A program made the translations under genes and the position numbers. The notes under the pieces were generated by a model. The model was not told the DNA's origin. It ran no database searches and saw only the letters and a program-made list of their open reading frames with translations. Positions 35,101 through 52,100 of a stretch of DNA of 64,000 nucleotides are shown piece by piece (the stretch's first letter is position 1; every line of letters begins with the position of its first letter). This stretch comes from Antedon bifida (Eukaryota > Echinodermata > Crinoidea > Comatulida > Antedonidae). The stretch is from positions 15,841,395 to 15,905,394 of the forward strand of contig OY727100.1 of the NCBI GenBank assembly GCA_963402885.1, given 5' to 3'.

Positions 35101-35560
35101 TGGGAGTGATGGCTGTAACTTTGTATAGTTGACTTTACGAAGTGAATTAGGGAATAAACTACTTAGAAAACGCCCTCGCTTGTTGTCTATATAATCAGAA
35201 GCACGTGTAACAGTGATAATAGTGGGAATTTTTCTGCGTATATTTACACCACCTCTTCTACCTCTACTTTTACGATAGATGCCAAGATTATTCAGCTTAG
35301 TGAGGGTTCCCTTAGGTAGGTATTGCACCTTATTACGACGTTTAATGAAGGCTGATCCAATATAAAATAGCTCATGTCTGGAATAACGAGTCATTTTGGC
35401 TTGCTCAGTGGCTTGTGTATCATTCCAATATAAGAATTAAATCCCTCTTCGTTAAAATTTGAGAACTTATCTCACCCCAACAACAGCAGTACAGATACAA
35501 TGTTAAAAAGGGAAATTATCTCAATCCAACACCAACAGTACAGTTAAAATGTTAACGGGT
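32187..35560 (-). mobile_element. CR1-like LINE, 3' (AAATG)n tail to 5' region
   Basis: The element inserted into a copy of the 278-bp unit: TATCAGCTATTTAGTCAT stops at about 32180 and the unit resumes at about 35565 with GGTGGCGTAACGGGTAAT. The minus-strand 3' end is a run of GAAATGAAATG-type repeats (32181-32220). The 5' region holds a short duplication (TATCTCACCCCAACAACAGC and a relative about 60 bp on). Its only ORF is intact. Confidence 0.7.
32452..35394 (-). CDS. Intact LINE ORF2: endonuclease and reverse transcriptase, 980 aa
   Basis: One uninterrupted frame. The N-terminal third is an APE-type endonuclease: TNPRSL, VVTETWQTP, IIMGDLNRTDLAP and MGASDHNCVLL supply the Asn, Glu, Asp/Asn and Asp-His residues. 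The reverse transcriptase follows: KFRPISLTCILAKV, LTDFSKAFDCVDH (first catalytic Asp), CGVPQGTLLGPMIFL and WKYVDDLCIG (YVDD catalytic pair). The C-terminal part (SYIRPSVEYAVPVWHS) is the usual thumb-side region. The length and the lack of stops suggest recent or possible activity. Clade CR1/jockey-like is judged from motif style only. No separate ORF1 was found. Confidence 0.9.
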   Translation of the reverse strand: MTRYSRHELFYIGSAFIKRRNKVQYLPKGTLTKLNNLGIYRKSRGRRGGVNIRRKIPTIITVTRASDYIDNKRGRFLSSLFPNSLRKVNYTKLQPSLPSIFLTNPRSLIYRVDELETLLLQNCIDLAVVTETWQTPQITDDALMINNFNIYTYHRTHKKGGGVAVYVNSEFLSRRIPEIVVPEELECVWVFIRPKRLPRAVSSIIVCGIYIPPNSSDQQLLLDHIIKSLDSLKLKHPDAGFIIMGDLNRTDLAPLCRAHNLKQIVKEPTRGDAILDIIATNLKQYYCNPRIVSPMGASDHNCVLLSATTRTNSNKIEKRVIRPMKARSVEEFGRWITTHDWNEVINASNTEQKTQSFYLSLTSAINTFFPVKSIKIHPTDKPWISQQAKDLIMKRQHAFTNHGKSLQWKFYRNMVQKVIKKDKMNFYNERLLNLKATNPHKWHQGVQMLANKTKPQPLISVEDIPQDDYHGISNFVNNHFAITSQSRPSIDLCKLPTYLPANKPPNVKEWEMYNQLRKVKVNKAPGPDNVPNRLIRDFACELSIPMTNILNASLSEGHVPTMWKDAIVTPVPKENGCTRVDKFRPISLTCILAKVAEGFIKKWLLTDIEKNLDNNQYGCRKHFSTTHNLADLLNVFYEGSNIPKSVGQLVLTDFSKAFDCVDHTIAVSKLVTLGCRPEIVPWLISFLSNRTQQVRYKSTLSMSVNLTCGVPQGTLLGPMIFLALINDAMQDSPCKTWKYVDDLCIGQIVKKDEISSIQNDVALLNVWSNENKLKLNPTKCKTMYFNFQRNQYEHEPLLIGNATIEIVNETKLLGLWIQANLKWDRNVKEIVSKASRRLHILCRLRKFNLPKFDLVDVFKSYIRPSVEYAVPVWHSSLTKKQSDMIESVQKRACRIILCNDYICYDQALNDLSLDTLSDRRRNLCYKFALNCSKSIHFGKWFPVKNVSNMKLRRVKYQQPKCRVERYRKSAIPYLISLLNE

Positions 35561-35564
35561 GGCG

Positions 35565-36880
35565 TAACGGGTAATCCTCAGGTTTGGGTGCTCTCAGCTC
35601 TAGTAGGTTGTGTTCGAACCTCTACGGGTATTTTTTTTTTATGGAAAATAATGAATATTGTTTTTTCTTTTATTTTCAAAGAGAGATATTTTGAGGGTTG
35701 TAAATGTCAGGCCTAAACAAGTGGAACTTTTTTTAAATCAGAAACGAAGTTTCCTGGCATTATTGATGTAATGATGAATTACGTAATACACGTATAAATA
35801 GACTATAATCAGCTGTTTAGTCATGTATTACTTTGTGGCCTAACGGGTAATGATCAGGTTTGGGTACTCTCAGCTCTAGTAGATTGGGTTCGAACCTCTA
35901 CGGATATTTTTTTCATGAAAAATAATGAATATTGTTTTTTCTTTTATTTTGAAGGAGAGAGATTTTGAGGGTTGTAAATGTCAGGCCTAAACAAGTGGAC
36001 CTTTTTTAAAATCAGAAACAAAGTTGCATGGCATTATTTATGTAATGATGAATTACGTAATACACGTAGGCCTATAAATAGACTATTATCAGCTGTTTAG
36101 TCATGTACTACTTTGTGGCGTAACGAGTAATGCTCAGGTTTAGGAACTCTCAGCTCTAGTAGATTGGGTTCGAACACATCTACGGATATTTTTTTTTAAT
36201 GCAAAGTAATGAATATTTTTTTTCTTTTATTTTGAAAGAGAGATATTTTGAGGGTTGTAAATGTCAGGCCTAAACAAGTGGAACTTTTTTAAAATCAGAA
36301 ACGAAGTTTCCTGGCATTATTGATGTAATGATGAATTACGTAATACACGTATAAATAGACTATAATCAGCTGTTTAGTCATGTATTACTTTGTGGCCTAA
36401 CGGGTAATGATCAGGTTTGGGTACTCTCAGCTCTAGTAGATTGGGTTCGAACCTCTACGGATATTTTTTTAATGAAAAATAATGAATATTGTTTTTTCTT
36501 TTATTTTGAAGGAGAGAGATTTTGAGGGTTGTAAATGTCAGGCCTAAACAAGTGGACCTTTTTTAAAATCAGAAACAAAGTTGCATGGCATTATTTATGT
36601 AATGATGAATTACGTAATACACGTAGGCCTATAAATAGACTATTATCAGCTGTTTAGTCATGTACTACTTTGTGGCGTAACGAGTAATGCTCAGGTTTAG
36701 GAACTCTCAGCTCTAGTAGATTGGGTTCGAACACATCTACGGATATTTTTTTTTAATGCAAAGTAATGAATATTTTTTTTCTTTTATTTTGAAAGAGAGA
36801 TATTTTGAGGGTTGTAAATGTCAGGCCTATGAATAAGTGGACCGTTTTTAAAATTAGAAACAAAGTTGCATGGCATTATT
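35565..36880. repeat. 278-bp tandem array with dimer periodicity
   Basis: Five units start near TTTGTGGCGTAACGGGTAATG (about 35565, 35832, 36113, 36390, 36669). Adjacent units differ, while every second unit is nearly identical, with period about 557 bp: units with GGCCTAACGGGTAATGATC alternate with units with GGCGTAACGAGTAATGCTC. Each unit has GATTGGGTTCGAACCTCTACGG, a B-box-like stretch. A further lone unit is at 30695-30860. Confidence 0.8.
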
Positions 36881-37089
36881 TTCCATAGACTGCCATAAAA
36901 CCTCGAAAAGAAGCCCATGTGTTCCTTCATTTTTAGTACTCTTGGGTGGGTTTCTTTTCGAGATTACTTTTGCAAACTAAGAGGAGCTGCTGGGTTCCGC
37001 CCGGAAAATGTTTTATCTACATGATTTGAACAATCTTCTAATGTAAAGATTAACAACATTTTAAACATTGACTCTGCAAAAGGGAACAC

Positions 37090-37345
37090 ATTGTTTCTTA
37101 AATTAAGTGACTTTATTTCTATATACCAATGTGCTCCACTGGCGCAATATTGGGTCCACTTGAGCACAGTGTATAGAACATACAAAAAGATATTAAAGTT
37201 CAGTGACTTATTTCTATTTTATATCACTGTGCTCCACTGGCGCCAAATTGGGTCTACTTGAGCACAGTGTATTAAAATACGAAAATATATTTAAATTAGT
37301 GACTTATTTCTATTCTATATCACTGTGCTCCACCGGTGCCAAATT
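37090..37345. repeat. Subterminal tandem array (right), inverted relative to the left array
   Basis: Three units with GTGCTCCACTGGCGCCAAAT, GGGTCTACTTGAGCACAGTG and GTGACTTATTTCTATTTTATATC, the complements of the left array. Confidence 0.8.
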
Positions 37346-37511
37346 TGATCCACTGAACCAGTTACTGTAGTACTATTTCTATTTCTGAAGTAAATAAAGG
37401 CATAAATGGCGCTCCGTAGAGAAGTAGAGAATGCTCCATATTACACAGTAAGCTTCTGCTGCCAGAGAGAGGGAACCAGGACTAGGCCTAGCTAATAAAA
37501 CCCCCTAAAAT

Positions 37512-42790
<5,279 letters not shown>

Positions 42791-42856
42791 CAGGAACGTG
42801 TGCCTGCTTGGTGCCTTTCATCCAACACCATCTGAGCCTGTTACAGCAACATGTGT

Positions 42857-43242
42857 AAAGCCTTGTCTACACTACAAAACTTTGTGACGAAAAAAATGTG
42901 ATATGTCCATATATAGACATGATGATGTCATATCACTACCATATTTGGTCTAGTCTACACTAGCAAACTTTACCAAACTTTTGTTTGCAAACTCTGGAGA
43001 AGTTGTTTAAAACTATAGTCTCTGTTTCTGGGAGCTATAATTTTGTTCACCTGCATGATCACATGACCACAAAGACTGTGATTTGATTGGTTGAATTCAC
43101 AAACCTCAGCAGACATTTTCTAAAACTAGTTTTCTGTAGTTTCCCAACTGGTTTAACACTAGCAAACATTGAACATTTTTTTATTGCCAAACTCCGAGAT
43201 TGACACTAAACTTTGCTAGTGTAGACTAGGCTTTATATCCTT
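42857..43242. mobile_element. Truncated M1 MITE abutting a second TIR element
   Basis: AAAGCCTTGTCTACACTACA begins an M1 copy that stops at about 42948. A different element then runs from GTCTAGTCTACACTAGCAAAC (about 42950) to TTTGCTAGTGTAGACTAGGC (about 43236), with matching inverted ends and no ORF. It lies in the PDCD6 3' region. Confidence 0.65.
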
Positions 43243-43709
43243 TCACACTGTTGCGGAAATGGGTACCTATTGACCTTAGTTTGAAAATTGTATTGGACAA
43301 AATCAAGTTTTCCAACAAATGTTTTCACCGTATAATGTGATCTACAACACAATTTGGTTTATTTGTATAAACATCTTTTTCACAAGTGAGCTTATTTTGT
43401 TTTTAGGATTAGAGTATATAGAATTAGTAATGTAATGTATAATTGAATAAAATATATTATGGGATGACTAATAAACACTTTTTATAAAATTATTATCAGT
43501 AAAACCAAGAAAATTATATATAGCATGGTAAATGTTGTCAAATAAGAACAAAGGGAATTATATCAATTTTTGTATGTATAATATTTTTAATTTGGTAAGT
43601 GGTTGACTTATATAGATTAAAGAGGCATACTGTAGCTAGTAGCTTGGGAAGGAGGTGCATTGTTCTAGGTTGTTCCAGTACAGTACGTGTTTTTACCAAG
43701 AATAATAAA

Positions 43710-46137
43710 GTTGTAATTCCACTCTTTTATAGTTCTTACATAAGCTCTGTCTACACTATCAAACTAGTTTGACAAAGTGAGTAGTACAGTATATTGGAAT
43801 TTGTATATTCGCACCATTTATTGTAATCTGTTCTAAAGCTCTGTCTACACTATCAACCTTTATGTGACGAAAAAATGTGATGTGCCCATATACAGTATGG
43901 ACATGATTTCATATCACTACCATATTTGGGCACATCACACTTTTTTTTTAATCAAACTAGTTTTTGTGTGGACAGAGCTTTAAGTCTATAATGTGAATAA
44001 ATTTGTTAACTGAAAGAAGTTTTGTTTGCTTTACATCATTTGTCCTAAATTTGAATTCGACCTACCATGGACCCACAGTGACCTACCATGAGGGGCAAGG
44101 GTTGAGATGTACAAGTATACTTACTCCTCTTGTGTCGATTTAATGGTACACCTACTTTAACCACACATATTTTAAGGTATAATGTGGAAAGGCCAATTTA
44201 CAGAGACGAGCGGCAACTATAACAGAAAACTGCGTAGCTTGTCCCACGTCAAATCTGTATCTGTCCTAACCAGAAGCTGCCCATCCGCTCCGCTTTATGT
44301 GTAAATGGCCATAAGGAATAACATAGATTCTGTATTTGTTTAGCTGGATACCCACATCACTGAGAACACCTGTGAGTTATGTACTGGTTGGTCTATGCAC
44401 CTTAAATTGCTGGTAAACAGAAGCAGTCATGTGGGTTCGATTTGGTCTTGTTTTTTATTTCGGTTTTTGTCAAATTTATCAATAGTATTTAGGTTTAAGG
44501 TTAATATGTTTCATGGTTTTCACAAGCACCTTGAGCACTTTAGTGGATATGTGCGCTGTATAAATCTTATTATTATTATTATTATATTGTTATCACCGTT
44601 ACCACCCATCTGTGTAAATTGGCCTTTATGTGTAATTGAAATCTGTGATACTTAATAACAAACAATACTCATGTTTACACATAATTTAATAAGTATATAA
44701 ATATGGTTAGTATTTGCATATATATCTATACAACTAATACAATTCTGAACTTAGCAGTTGTCTAAAAATACTCCATATAATACAAATTTTATGAAACACA
44801 TTAAAAGTGTTCACATATTTCTACATTAATTATTACTGCCAAACAGAATATTTGGAATTCATTTAAATTATTGAGGGAGTTAAAACAGAATGTTTATGAC
44901 AATACATATTAAAAGACTAATTCTAAATTCACCTAACATTTAATTGCAATATGAATAAAATTGAGTTGAGAAAATGTTGAACCAGTATAAAATGAGTTTA
45001 GTAAAATCGCTGTGTTTTCACAGATAATGCAATTTATATATAGGTTGATTTCTATCTAGAAAAAAATGTAACTAAATAAATATATAAATAAACACCCCTT
45101 CATATAATGTATTGAAGTTACTTAAATAGTTGTACTCATTACTTATATTTTTTAAATATATAAAAAAATTAAATAGTATTTAAAAAATGTTATTGGTCTA
45201 TTTTCCCTGCCATTTGTAAATTTGTCTTGTTTTGTAGATTTTGTTTATTTTCAAAAATGAAAACCATGAAGGTGCTAGTTCATTTATTCCTTTTATCAAG
45301 GTACTAAAGCTTTATGCTAATATTCATATTATAAAATCCATAAATCCTATTTATTAATATTAAAAAAAACAATAACCACATCATCTAGTGTGTGGTCCTT
45401 ACATATGTATAAGCCAAAATATCATTTTGAGTAATTCTTTTACCAAAATGTGCTGGTATATGTTTGAGTCTGCCTCCCCCACATACCCTGACCTAACTTT
45501 CAAAAGGGTGCAAGCCTGTCTATGGTAACTCAATGCATTGTTTACCACTGGTACCGTTGTAATCTGTTACATGGAAAGTACATTATAGGCCAAAATACAA
45601 AAAGTGTGTTAAACATGTACACAGTGATATAGATAACTACTGTGAAGTAGCTCTGCGTCAGGGAGCTATGTAATTGGTCAGTTCCAACCCTAGCCATCAG
45701 CGCAAGCTCGGTGGTCTAGAGGTATGAGTGCCAGAATAGTGATCTGGAGGTCATGGGTTAGAGTCTCACCCGAGAATTACTTTTTTATGAAGTGTTCTCA
45801 ATATGTACATAAATGTACAATTACGTCATAGTACGGCAAACATCTGACCAGTGTTCATAAATAACCAATATTATATAACACCTAAATAAATTCCTGTCAT
45901 TTGATTGGACGATTGTGGGTCACATGGCGTGCAATAGTACGCACTATTAAACGATCGTTTAATAGTACTTTTTTAAACATTTTGTGTTGCCTCGTTGATA
46001 TAACCTTTCATCATTCACCTCATGCCATTATTTGTACCATTACACTCATAAACATTCATTATTTGTATACCGTTATATACTATTAATAATACTCCAAAGC
46101 ATAGGCCATTGTTAATGTTATGCACTAGTTTGATAAC
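43710..46137. other. Convergent intergenic region between PDCD6 and ANKS6
   Basis: No exon recognised. Besides the M1 MITE it contains an M3 MITE (about 44185-44312), a TATAAATC(TTA)n SINE tail at 44555-44585, AT-rich sequence to 45500 that may include the ANKS6 3' UTR, a tRNA-like SINE head at 45690-45785 (GGTCTAGAGGTATGAGTGCC, GGGTTAGAGTCTC) and a repeat at 45877-46080 shared with 6121-6230 (TCATTTGATTGGACGATTGT). Confidence 0.5.
43834..43982. mobile_element. MITE family M1 copy downstream of PDCD6
   Basis: AAAGCTCTGTCTACACTATC to TGTGTGGACAGAGCTTTAA; a fragment of a second copy is at 43744-43780. Confidence 0.7.
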
Positions 46138-49100
46138 CTATGTTTTGAAATCTCTATTTCTTCCCGAATTGAGTTCATTAATGGCAAGTAGCATACGACT
46201 TTGTGGTTCCGATTGCTTAATCCCGAGCTCAGTTAAGTCTGACTTATCCAAACTTAAGAATGCTTCCATGTCCACCTATAATGTTAAAATAGTCAATACA
46301 AATTATTAGTAACAAATTATTATTCAATAAATATTATTAAATATATATATTAAAACTAATATTAATATTCCCCTTATGACACTATGTATTGTTTAAGTGT
46401 GGTTCAATGTGCTGGGCGTTGTTCTACTGATCGTGAGATTGGGGGTTCAATGCATTGCTTGTATTCTTAGGCAAGACACTTTATTTACGATTGCCTCTCT
46501 CCACCCAGGTGTACAAATGGGTACCTGATAAGTTCAAGACACAACTTCCCCTTAACACTATGTTTAAAGGGCGTGTGTATGTTATTTTATAAGAAAGTTT
46601 TGCAGTTTTACACAATTGGTTTTTCCCACAATTTTATTGACTTTCCAAGTAAAATAGTAAAATTCCATCATTATCATTAAGTTTTCAATTTTGCCCTTAC
46701 AAACCCTGTTACAGCATTAAATGTAAGAATTAAATGAATAAAAATCAAATGAATAATATACCTCTTGTTCTTCAAATATTGGTGCATATTTCTCTAGGGA
46801 CAATTTTCTAAGTAACGCCGACAACTCGTCTAGGGGGAAATAAAATCAAAATGAATAAATATAAATAAAGATGGAAAAATTAATGAAAAATGAGTGGAGT
46901 CAATGATGATTGCCTACAAGAGCTCCTATCCGATGCAAACAATTCTCTTGACTAACACCTAAAGTTCTGCTGTCTTCATTATAAAACAAAAGTGTGATGT
47001 GCCCAAATAATATGACAGTGATATGATGTCATCACGTCAATGGGCACGTTTCTTTGTCACATAAAGTTTGAAAGTGTAGACAGAGCTTAAGACATAAGAC
47101 TTTCTTTGATTACCTCTACCTAGGAGATTATGTTTTCACTCTTGTATGTGTTTGCCTGGTAGAAACTAAATTGAATCTTACCATCTTCACTAACACCGCT
47201 ACTTGAGCTATGTTTCGGTTGAAGAGTTGAGCTGGCTTGGCTAGCTGAACTGTGATTTGATCCTGGTCTGCCCTTAGGGGATGGGGATGGTGAGGGGGTC
47301 AAGGTAGGTGTAGTGCTACCAAGAGAGGTACCACTAAGAGGTCGTTGCTTGGACGGAGTTGCAGAGCCTGAGATTGTAGAGGAAGTGGAACTGTTGTTTA
47401 GTCCCGATGTCTGAGATGTTGGTGAAACCGGGGAAGATGGCCTGTTGGATTGTACAAAGATTAAAATATATCAATAAAAATATAATGATAACAATATAAA
47501 GCAAGGTATTGTAAAGTATATAAGGTCAAGAGGTCAAGTGTAGGTAGAAGACACAATATGAATATTGTTAACCCTTCAGTAATTGACTACTGTATGCTAA
47601 AGCAGTTTTCTAAATAAGGGAGGGCCTGAAAATTAGTTGGGGAGGGGGTTCTGAAAATTAGTTGGGGAGGCCTGAAAAATTAGTTTGGGGGAGAGAAGAT
47701 CTGTGAATATATGTTGCAGAGGAAACATTACACGTATTGAAACAAAGATCTCAGTAGTAAATAATGTTCAAAATCAAACTTACTCATTAAAGCTAACTTG
47801 TGATTTTGGACTTATTTTGAAGGCAGACTGCGGTAGGAAGGCAATGTCTGGATATGCTTTAGATTCTGGACTTTCTGGACCTGAAAGAACATGAATCCTG
47901 TTATTTTATATATCAATAACAACAATGAGATAAGATAATAAGAACAATAATCAAAAAAAACAAACTTATTAATGTGAAATTTATTGATAATACACAAACA
48001 TGATTTTTATACACATTCATGTCACATTTCACTATGACTCACAGGACAAAGGTCAAAGGTAACTACAATCCAGATTTTTGTGATTTATTCTTATAGAATC
48101 CAATATATTTAATACATACCATGTTTTAATTCACTATTAATCTTGTTATGACTACCGGGTAGCCTAGTAGGCTTGTGTAGTCGACTTATGCTGCTAGCCC
48201 CACCTGATGAGTTCGGACTAGTGGTTGTGCTGAAGTTGTTTGAGTTGGACGGGCTAATGCTTTTGTTGTGTGGCCTTGTGAATAGACCTTTTGATTTCAT
48301 ATGAGGCTGTCTTGGACCAACATTCTAAAGAAAAAAAGGATTTTTTGGAAAAATAAAAAACATCAAACAGTTGATACTACTACAGTACTACTATTGCAAC
48401 TGATAGTATATGTTTTGATTACATTTTTTGTAATACTAAAGCTTTGTCTACACTATAAAACCTTAAGTGACAAAAATTATGCTCATATATGGACACAATG
48501 ACATATTATCACTACCATATTTGGGTACATCACACTTTTTTGTTAAACTAGTTGATAGTGTAGACAGAGCTTAAAACGAATTATATCATCCTTTGTATAG
48601 TTATTACTCACATATTGTCAAGGGTGAATGGAAACAAAAATCATTATCTAAAGCCTTGTCTACACCATCAAACTTTATGTGACAAAAAATGTGATATGCA
48701 CATATATGGACATGATGATGTCATATCACTACCATATGTAGTCATATCACCACCATATATGGGCACATCACACTTTTTTTCTTAGTTTGATAGTGTAGAT
48801 ATAGCTTTAGAGCAGAGAGTGCAACACCTTAATGGTGTCTTATCTTACCTTGCCATTTGCAAGCATTGACAGGGACGTTCTTGATGCATTCATTGGACGT
48901 TTAGAGCGATCATTTGGGTCAAAGGTCGGTGGCGGATGAAATGGGGGAACAACTGGCAAGAGTTTATCACTTTGGAATGTACTCATTGGAGATAAAATGG
49001 ACTGAAATAAAATGAATAACCATCAGAGATTAATTTCAATTGAGTTGAATTAATCACACTTGAATGAACTATTTATTTTTTAAGGATTTCACTTAAGTGT

Positions 49101-52100
49101 TATTTTCATGAAAACAACCTGTTTGAAAACAAAATTATATATTGTAAAAATGTGTTAACGTGAAATCTAGTCTGTCTGCAAGAATTACATTTAATTTTTT
49201 TGTTTGCATGATTTTAATGATTTTTCAATGTACACCTGGTCATGAAACAAACAAAGTTGATTTAATTTGATTTGACAAACTTGATACCTAGACTAGTTTT
49301 TAAAAGAAGCAGCAGCATACATACCAAAGACTGAATGGATTGACTCGTACTGCTAAGCCCACTATCATTACCTGAAAAATAATTACAAATAATGCTAATT
49401 CTTTTATAAGAATTTGCGACTTAATCAAGACGCAGTGCATTTCCAAAAGAAAAAATATGTGTTTATGCATTTACTGATATAGTGGTAATAATGGTCGAGC
49501 TGTTGACGCAAGGCTCCACCGCAAACCATATCTATACAATTGGCACAGGTTCAAGGCACTCCTCAACCATTGTTCTGGTGGTAGAACAAGTCTTTTCGGA
49601 TAAGGAATTAAAACTGGTGGTGCAGCATTCACATCTGGCCCATGTGCACTTTAAAGAACTCAGTGCATCTTTCGAAAGAGTAGGGGGTTACCCCGTGTAC
49701 TGGTACATCTCAGCCCCTGCCGTTTGTGGTAGGCGCTGCACAGTGACTGCCGTGGGATCGTAGAGAACCTAATAAGGGTTAAAGGGGGGTTCCGGGTTTA
49801 AAATGAATAGCAAAAAATGTAAAATATATTTGTTTGTCTCTTGAACGGTAAAAGTTTCAATTTATATAAGCGCCCAGTGAAGCAGAACGAAGGCTGTGAA
49901 ATGAGGCCAGATTACAAGTGCAGCTACGGCAAAATCACACTGTGGTTACAGAATAGGAAATTCGTGAAATGGTCAATCTTCCGACGACTCGTTATCATTA
50001 ACCATATCAAATACTTTTGTAAAATTATACTTATCTGATGTAATTTTAGTCGGTCTTCCCATTTATAAAGTCAATTTTTTATGAAAATCCATCAAAACAG
50101 TGAAAAATTAGATATGTTTGCACTTTACGTTTGCCGATTTTCGCACTGACTTAGGGAAAGCTTTCAAAATCAATGAAGCGTAACGTATACATTCCTGAGC
50201 GAGGAGAGCTAGACGACGATACACGTGCTCACTCTCTGCCCATGCCTGGCATCGTCACGTGATAAGCAGATACAATATACAATACCAAACTGGTCGGGTC
50301 GAGTATACCCCGTCTATAATCACAACATGAACGATGTACAGTATTTGATTGAAGGTCGACTCGACCTACCGGAATGGTATAGATAATATAGCTCGAATGA
50401 GAGAGTTGGAATATTATTTTGTAAACATAAGTATTGCTAATTTTAAAAAGTGTAGCCTATAGTAAAAGGCCTGGTAGTATCAATTCGCATAGGGTCTACT
50501 ACACTAGCTAGCTCAATTTTTAACTGGGCCGGATCGGCTAGGTCTCCTTCCTACTACCTGGTCTACTTGCTTGATGCAGTATCCGCTTTTTTGGAGAGTA
50601 AACTAGGCCTATTTTAGGCCTACTTATTAGACGATCGGGACACCATACGTGCGGAAGGCGATCGGACCTCGTTTTGCCTCAATATTTACAGCCGATTTTG
50701 TAGAACGTTTTAGGGTTAGATTGTTTAGGAGTTTGGTTGATAGGATGGGTGTGGAATCCACTGAGTTTTGTTATTTATGGGCCAATCGTTTAGTAGTAGG
50801 CTAGCTAGGCCCATGATGGCCCCAATGTTTTAACGTAGCCATCGTGGCATGGAATTTAGGCTAGGCCTAGCCTAGTACGTGAAGCCGATATACGATCTGT
50901 ACTATTCGAGGAATAAAAATAGTATAATTTATGACTCCGTAAATCTGTACTACTAGTAAATTTTGTATTTCATTAAATGTCAAATAAATATATGCTACTA
51001 CTGTTATTATTACACTTTAGGCCTAGCTTAGAAAATCTACAAAAAATGTATTTCACAATGATCGGGTGGTCGTCGTTTGACAGGGGAGAGAGCTAGAGAT
51101 GCAAGTTGACAAACACAACGTACAAGCTTGACGTCGCGAGTTTGGAATCCACTGATGACGTGATTTTGTGAATATCTCATGAATATTAATGAGCTTCCCT
51201 AAGCTGCTGAAAAACAGACTTTCCATGAATTTACCCTAAAATGTATATAAAATTTAATTTTTTTAATTTCTCGTTATTACTTCTTCATTCTGACATGTCT
51301 ATATTGTTATAATATTTTTTATTTAATAAATAAACGATATTTAAAAGCAATTTTAAACCCAGAATCCCCCTTTAAGACTAAATAGATGTACAGTTCTTTT
51401 GTATTTTACACTATTTTTTTTCTTTCTTACTTATTATGGATTTCAAAAACAAATCATCTTTTTGTTCACTGGTTTTTCTTTTCTTTTTTCCATTTCTTTG
51501 TATGCTTGCATCTGACTTCTCTTTGTCGATGGATACAGCGGAATCAGTCACGTTGTTTTCATCATGGAATGGAGTGAGTTTAGTGGTTGTCATGCCAGAC
51601 ATTAACGTCCGAGACAACTTCAGATTTTGGAAACGATTTGATAATCGATTCCACCATGCCTAGATTGAGAAAACCAAAATAATATTTGTTTCAATTTTGA
51701 CAAAGCCTAACATTAATTGTTAAACAGGGTCATTCCGAATTTTACAATATTTTTAGTTGATTTTCTGTTAATGACATAGATAATTAAGCAGGCTACACAA
51801 ACCAACAGTGGTGTTGGTAGTCTATGAGTGCCGTTTACCTGGATAAACCAACAATAGCCCTTTCTCCTTGAATAGCGAGATATAACTCGAAAAGTAGACG
51901 TTTTCATGGAATCCCCCTCTCCACAAATGGTATAGTCCATGAACTATGCCCTCACAAACCACCATCATCATTACTTATCGAGTTATATCTCGCTCTTCGA
52001 GGAGAAAGGGCTATTGTTGGTTTATCTAGGTAAGCTAGGCACGAAATAGACTTAAAGATTACTAATGGGCTAAAAATTGAAATTTAAAAAGAATAGAAAT

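Larger units (their letters stand above)
29434..37438. mobile_element. ~8-kb composite element with perfect 28-bp terminal inverted repeats
   Basis: The left end, TGGAGCATTCTCTACTTCTC TACGGAGC (29434-29461), is exactly complementary to 37411-37438. Immediately inside both ends lie tandem arrays in opposite orientation that share CACTGTGCTCAAGTGGAC and GCGCCAGTGGAGCACAGTG. The interior holds a SINE pair, a 278-bp tandem array and a LINE with an intact ORF. There is no transposase, integrase or polymerase ORF of its own, and no clear target-site duplication. It resembles a large non-autonomous TIR element that was later invaded by retroelements. Its right end lies about 75 bp upstream of the PDCD6 start codon. 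Confidence 0.7.

Noticed and set aside
29434-37438. Polinton/Maverick or other large self-synthesising element
   Set aside because: TIRs and size are suggestive, but no polymerase B, integrase, protease or capsid ORF exists; the only long ORF is a LINE ORF2.
46109-46309. 66-aa plus-strand ORF at 46109-46309
   Set aside because: Antisense of the last ANKS6 exon (SAM domain C-terminal half).
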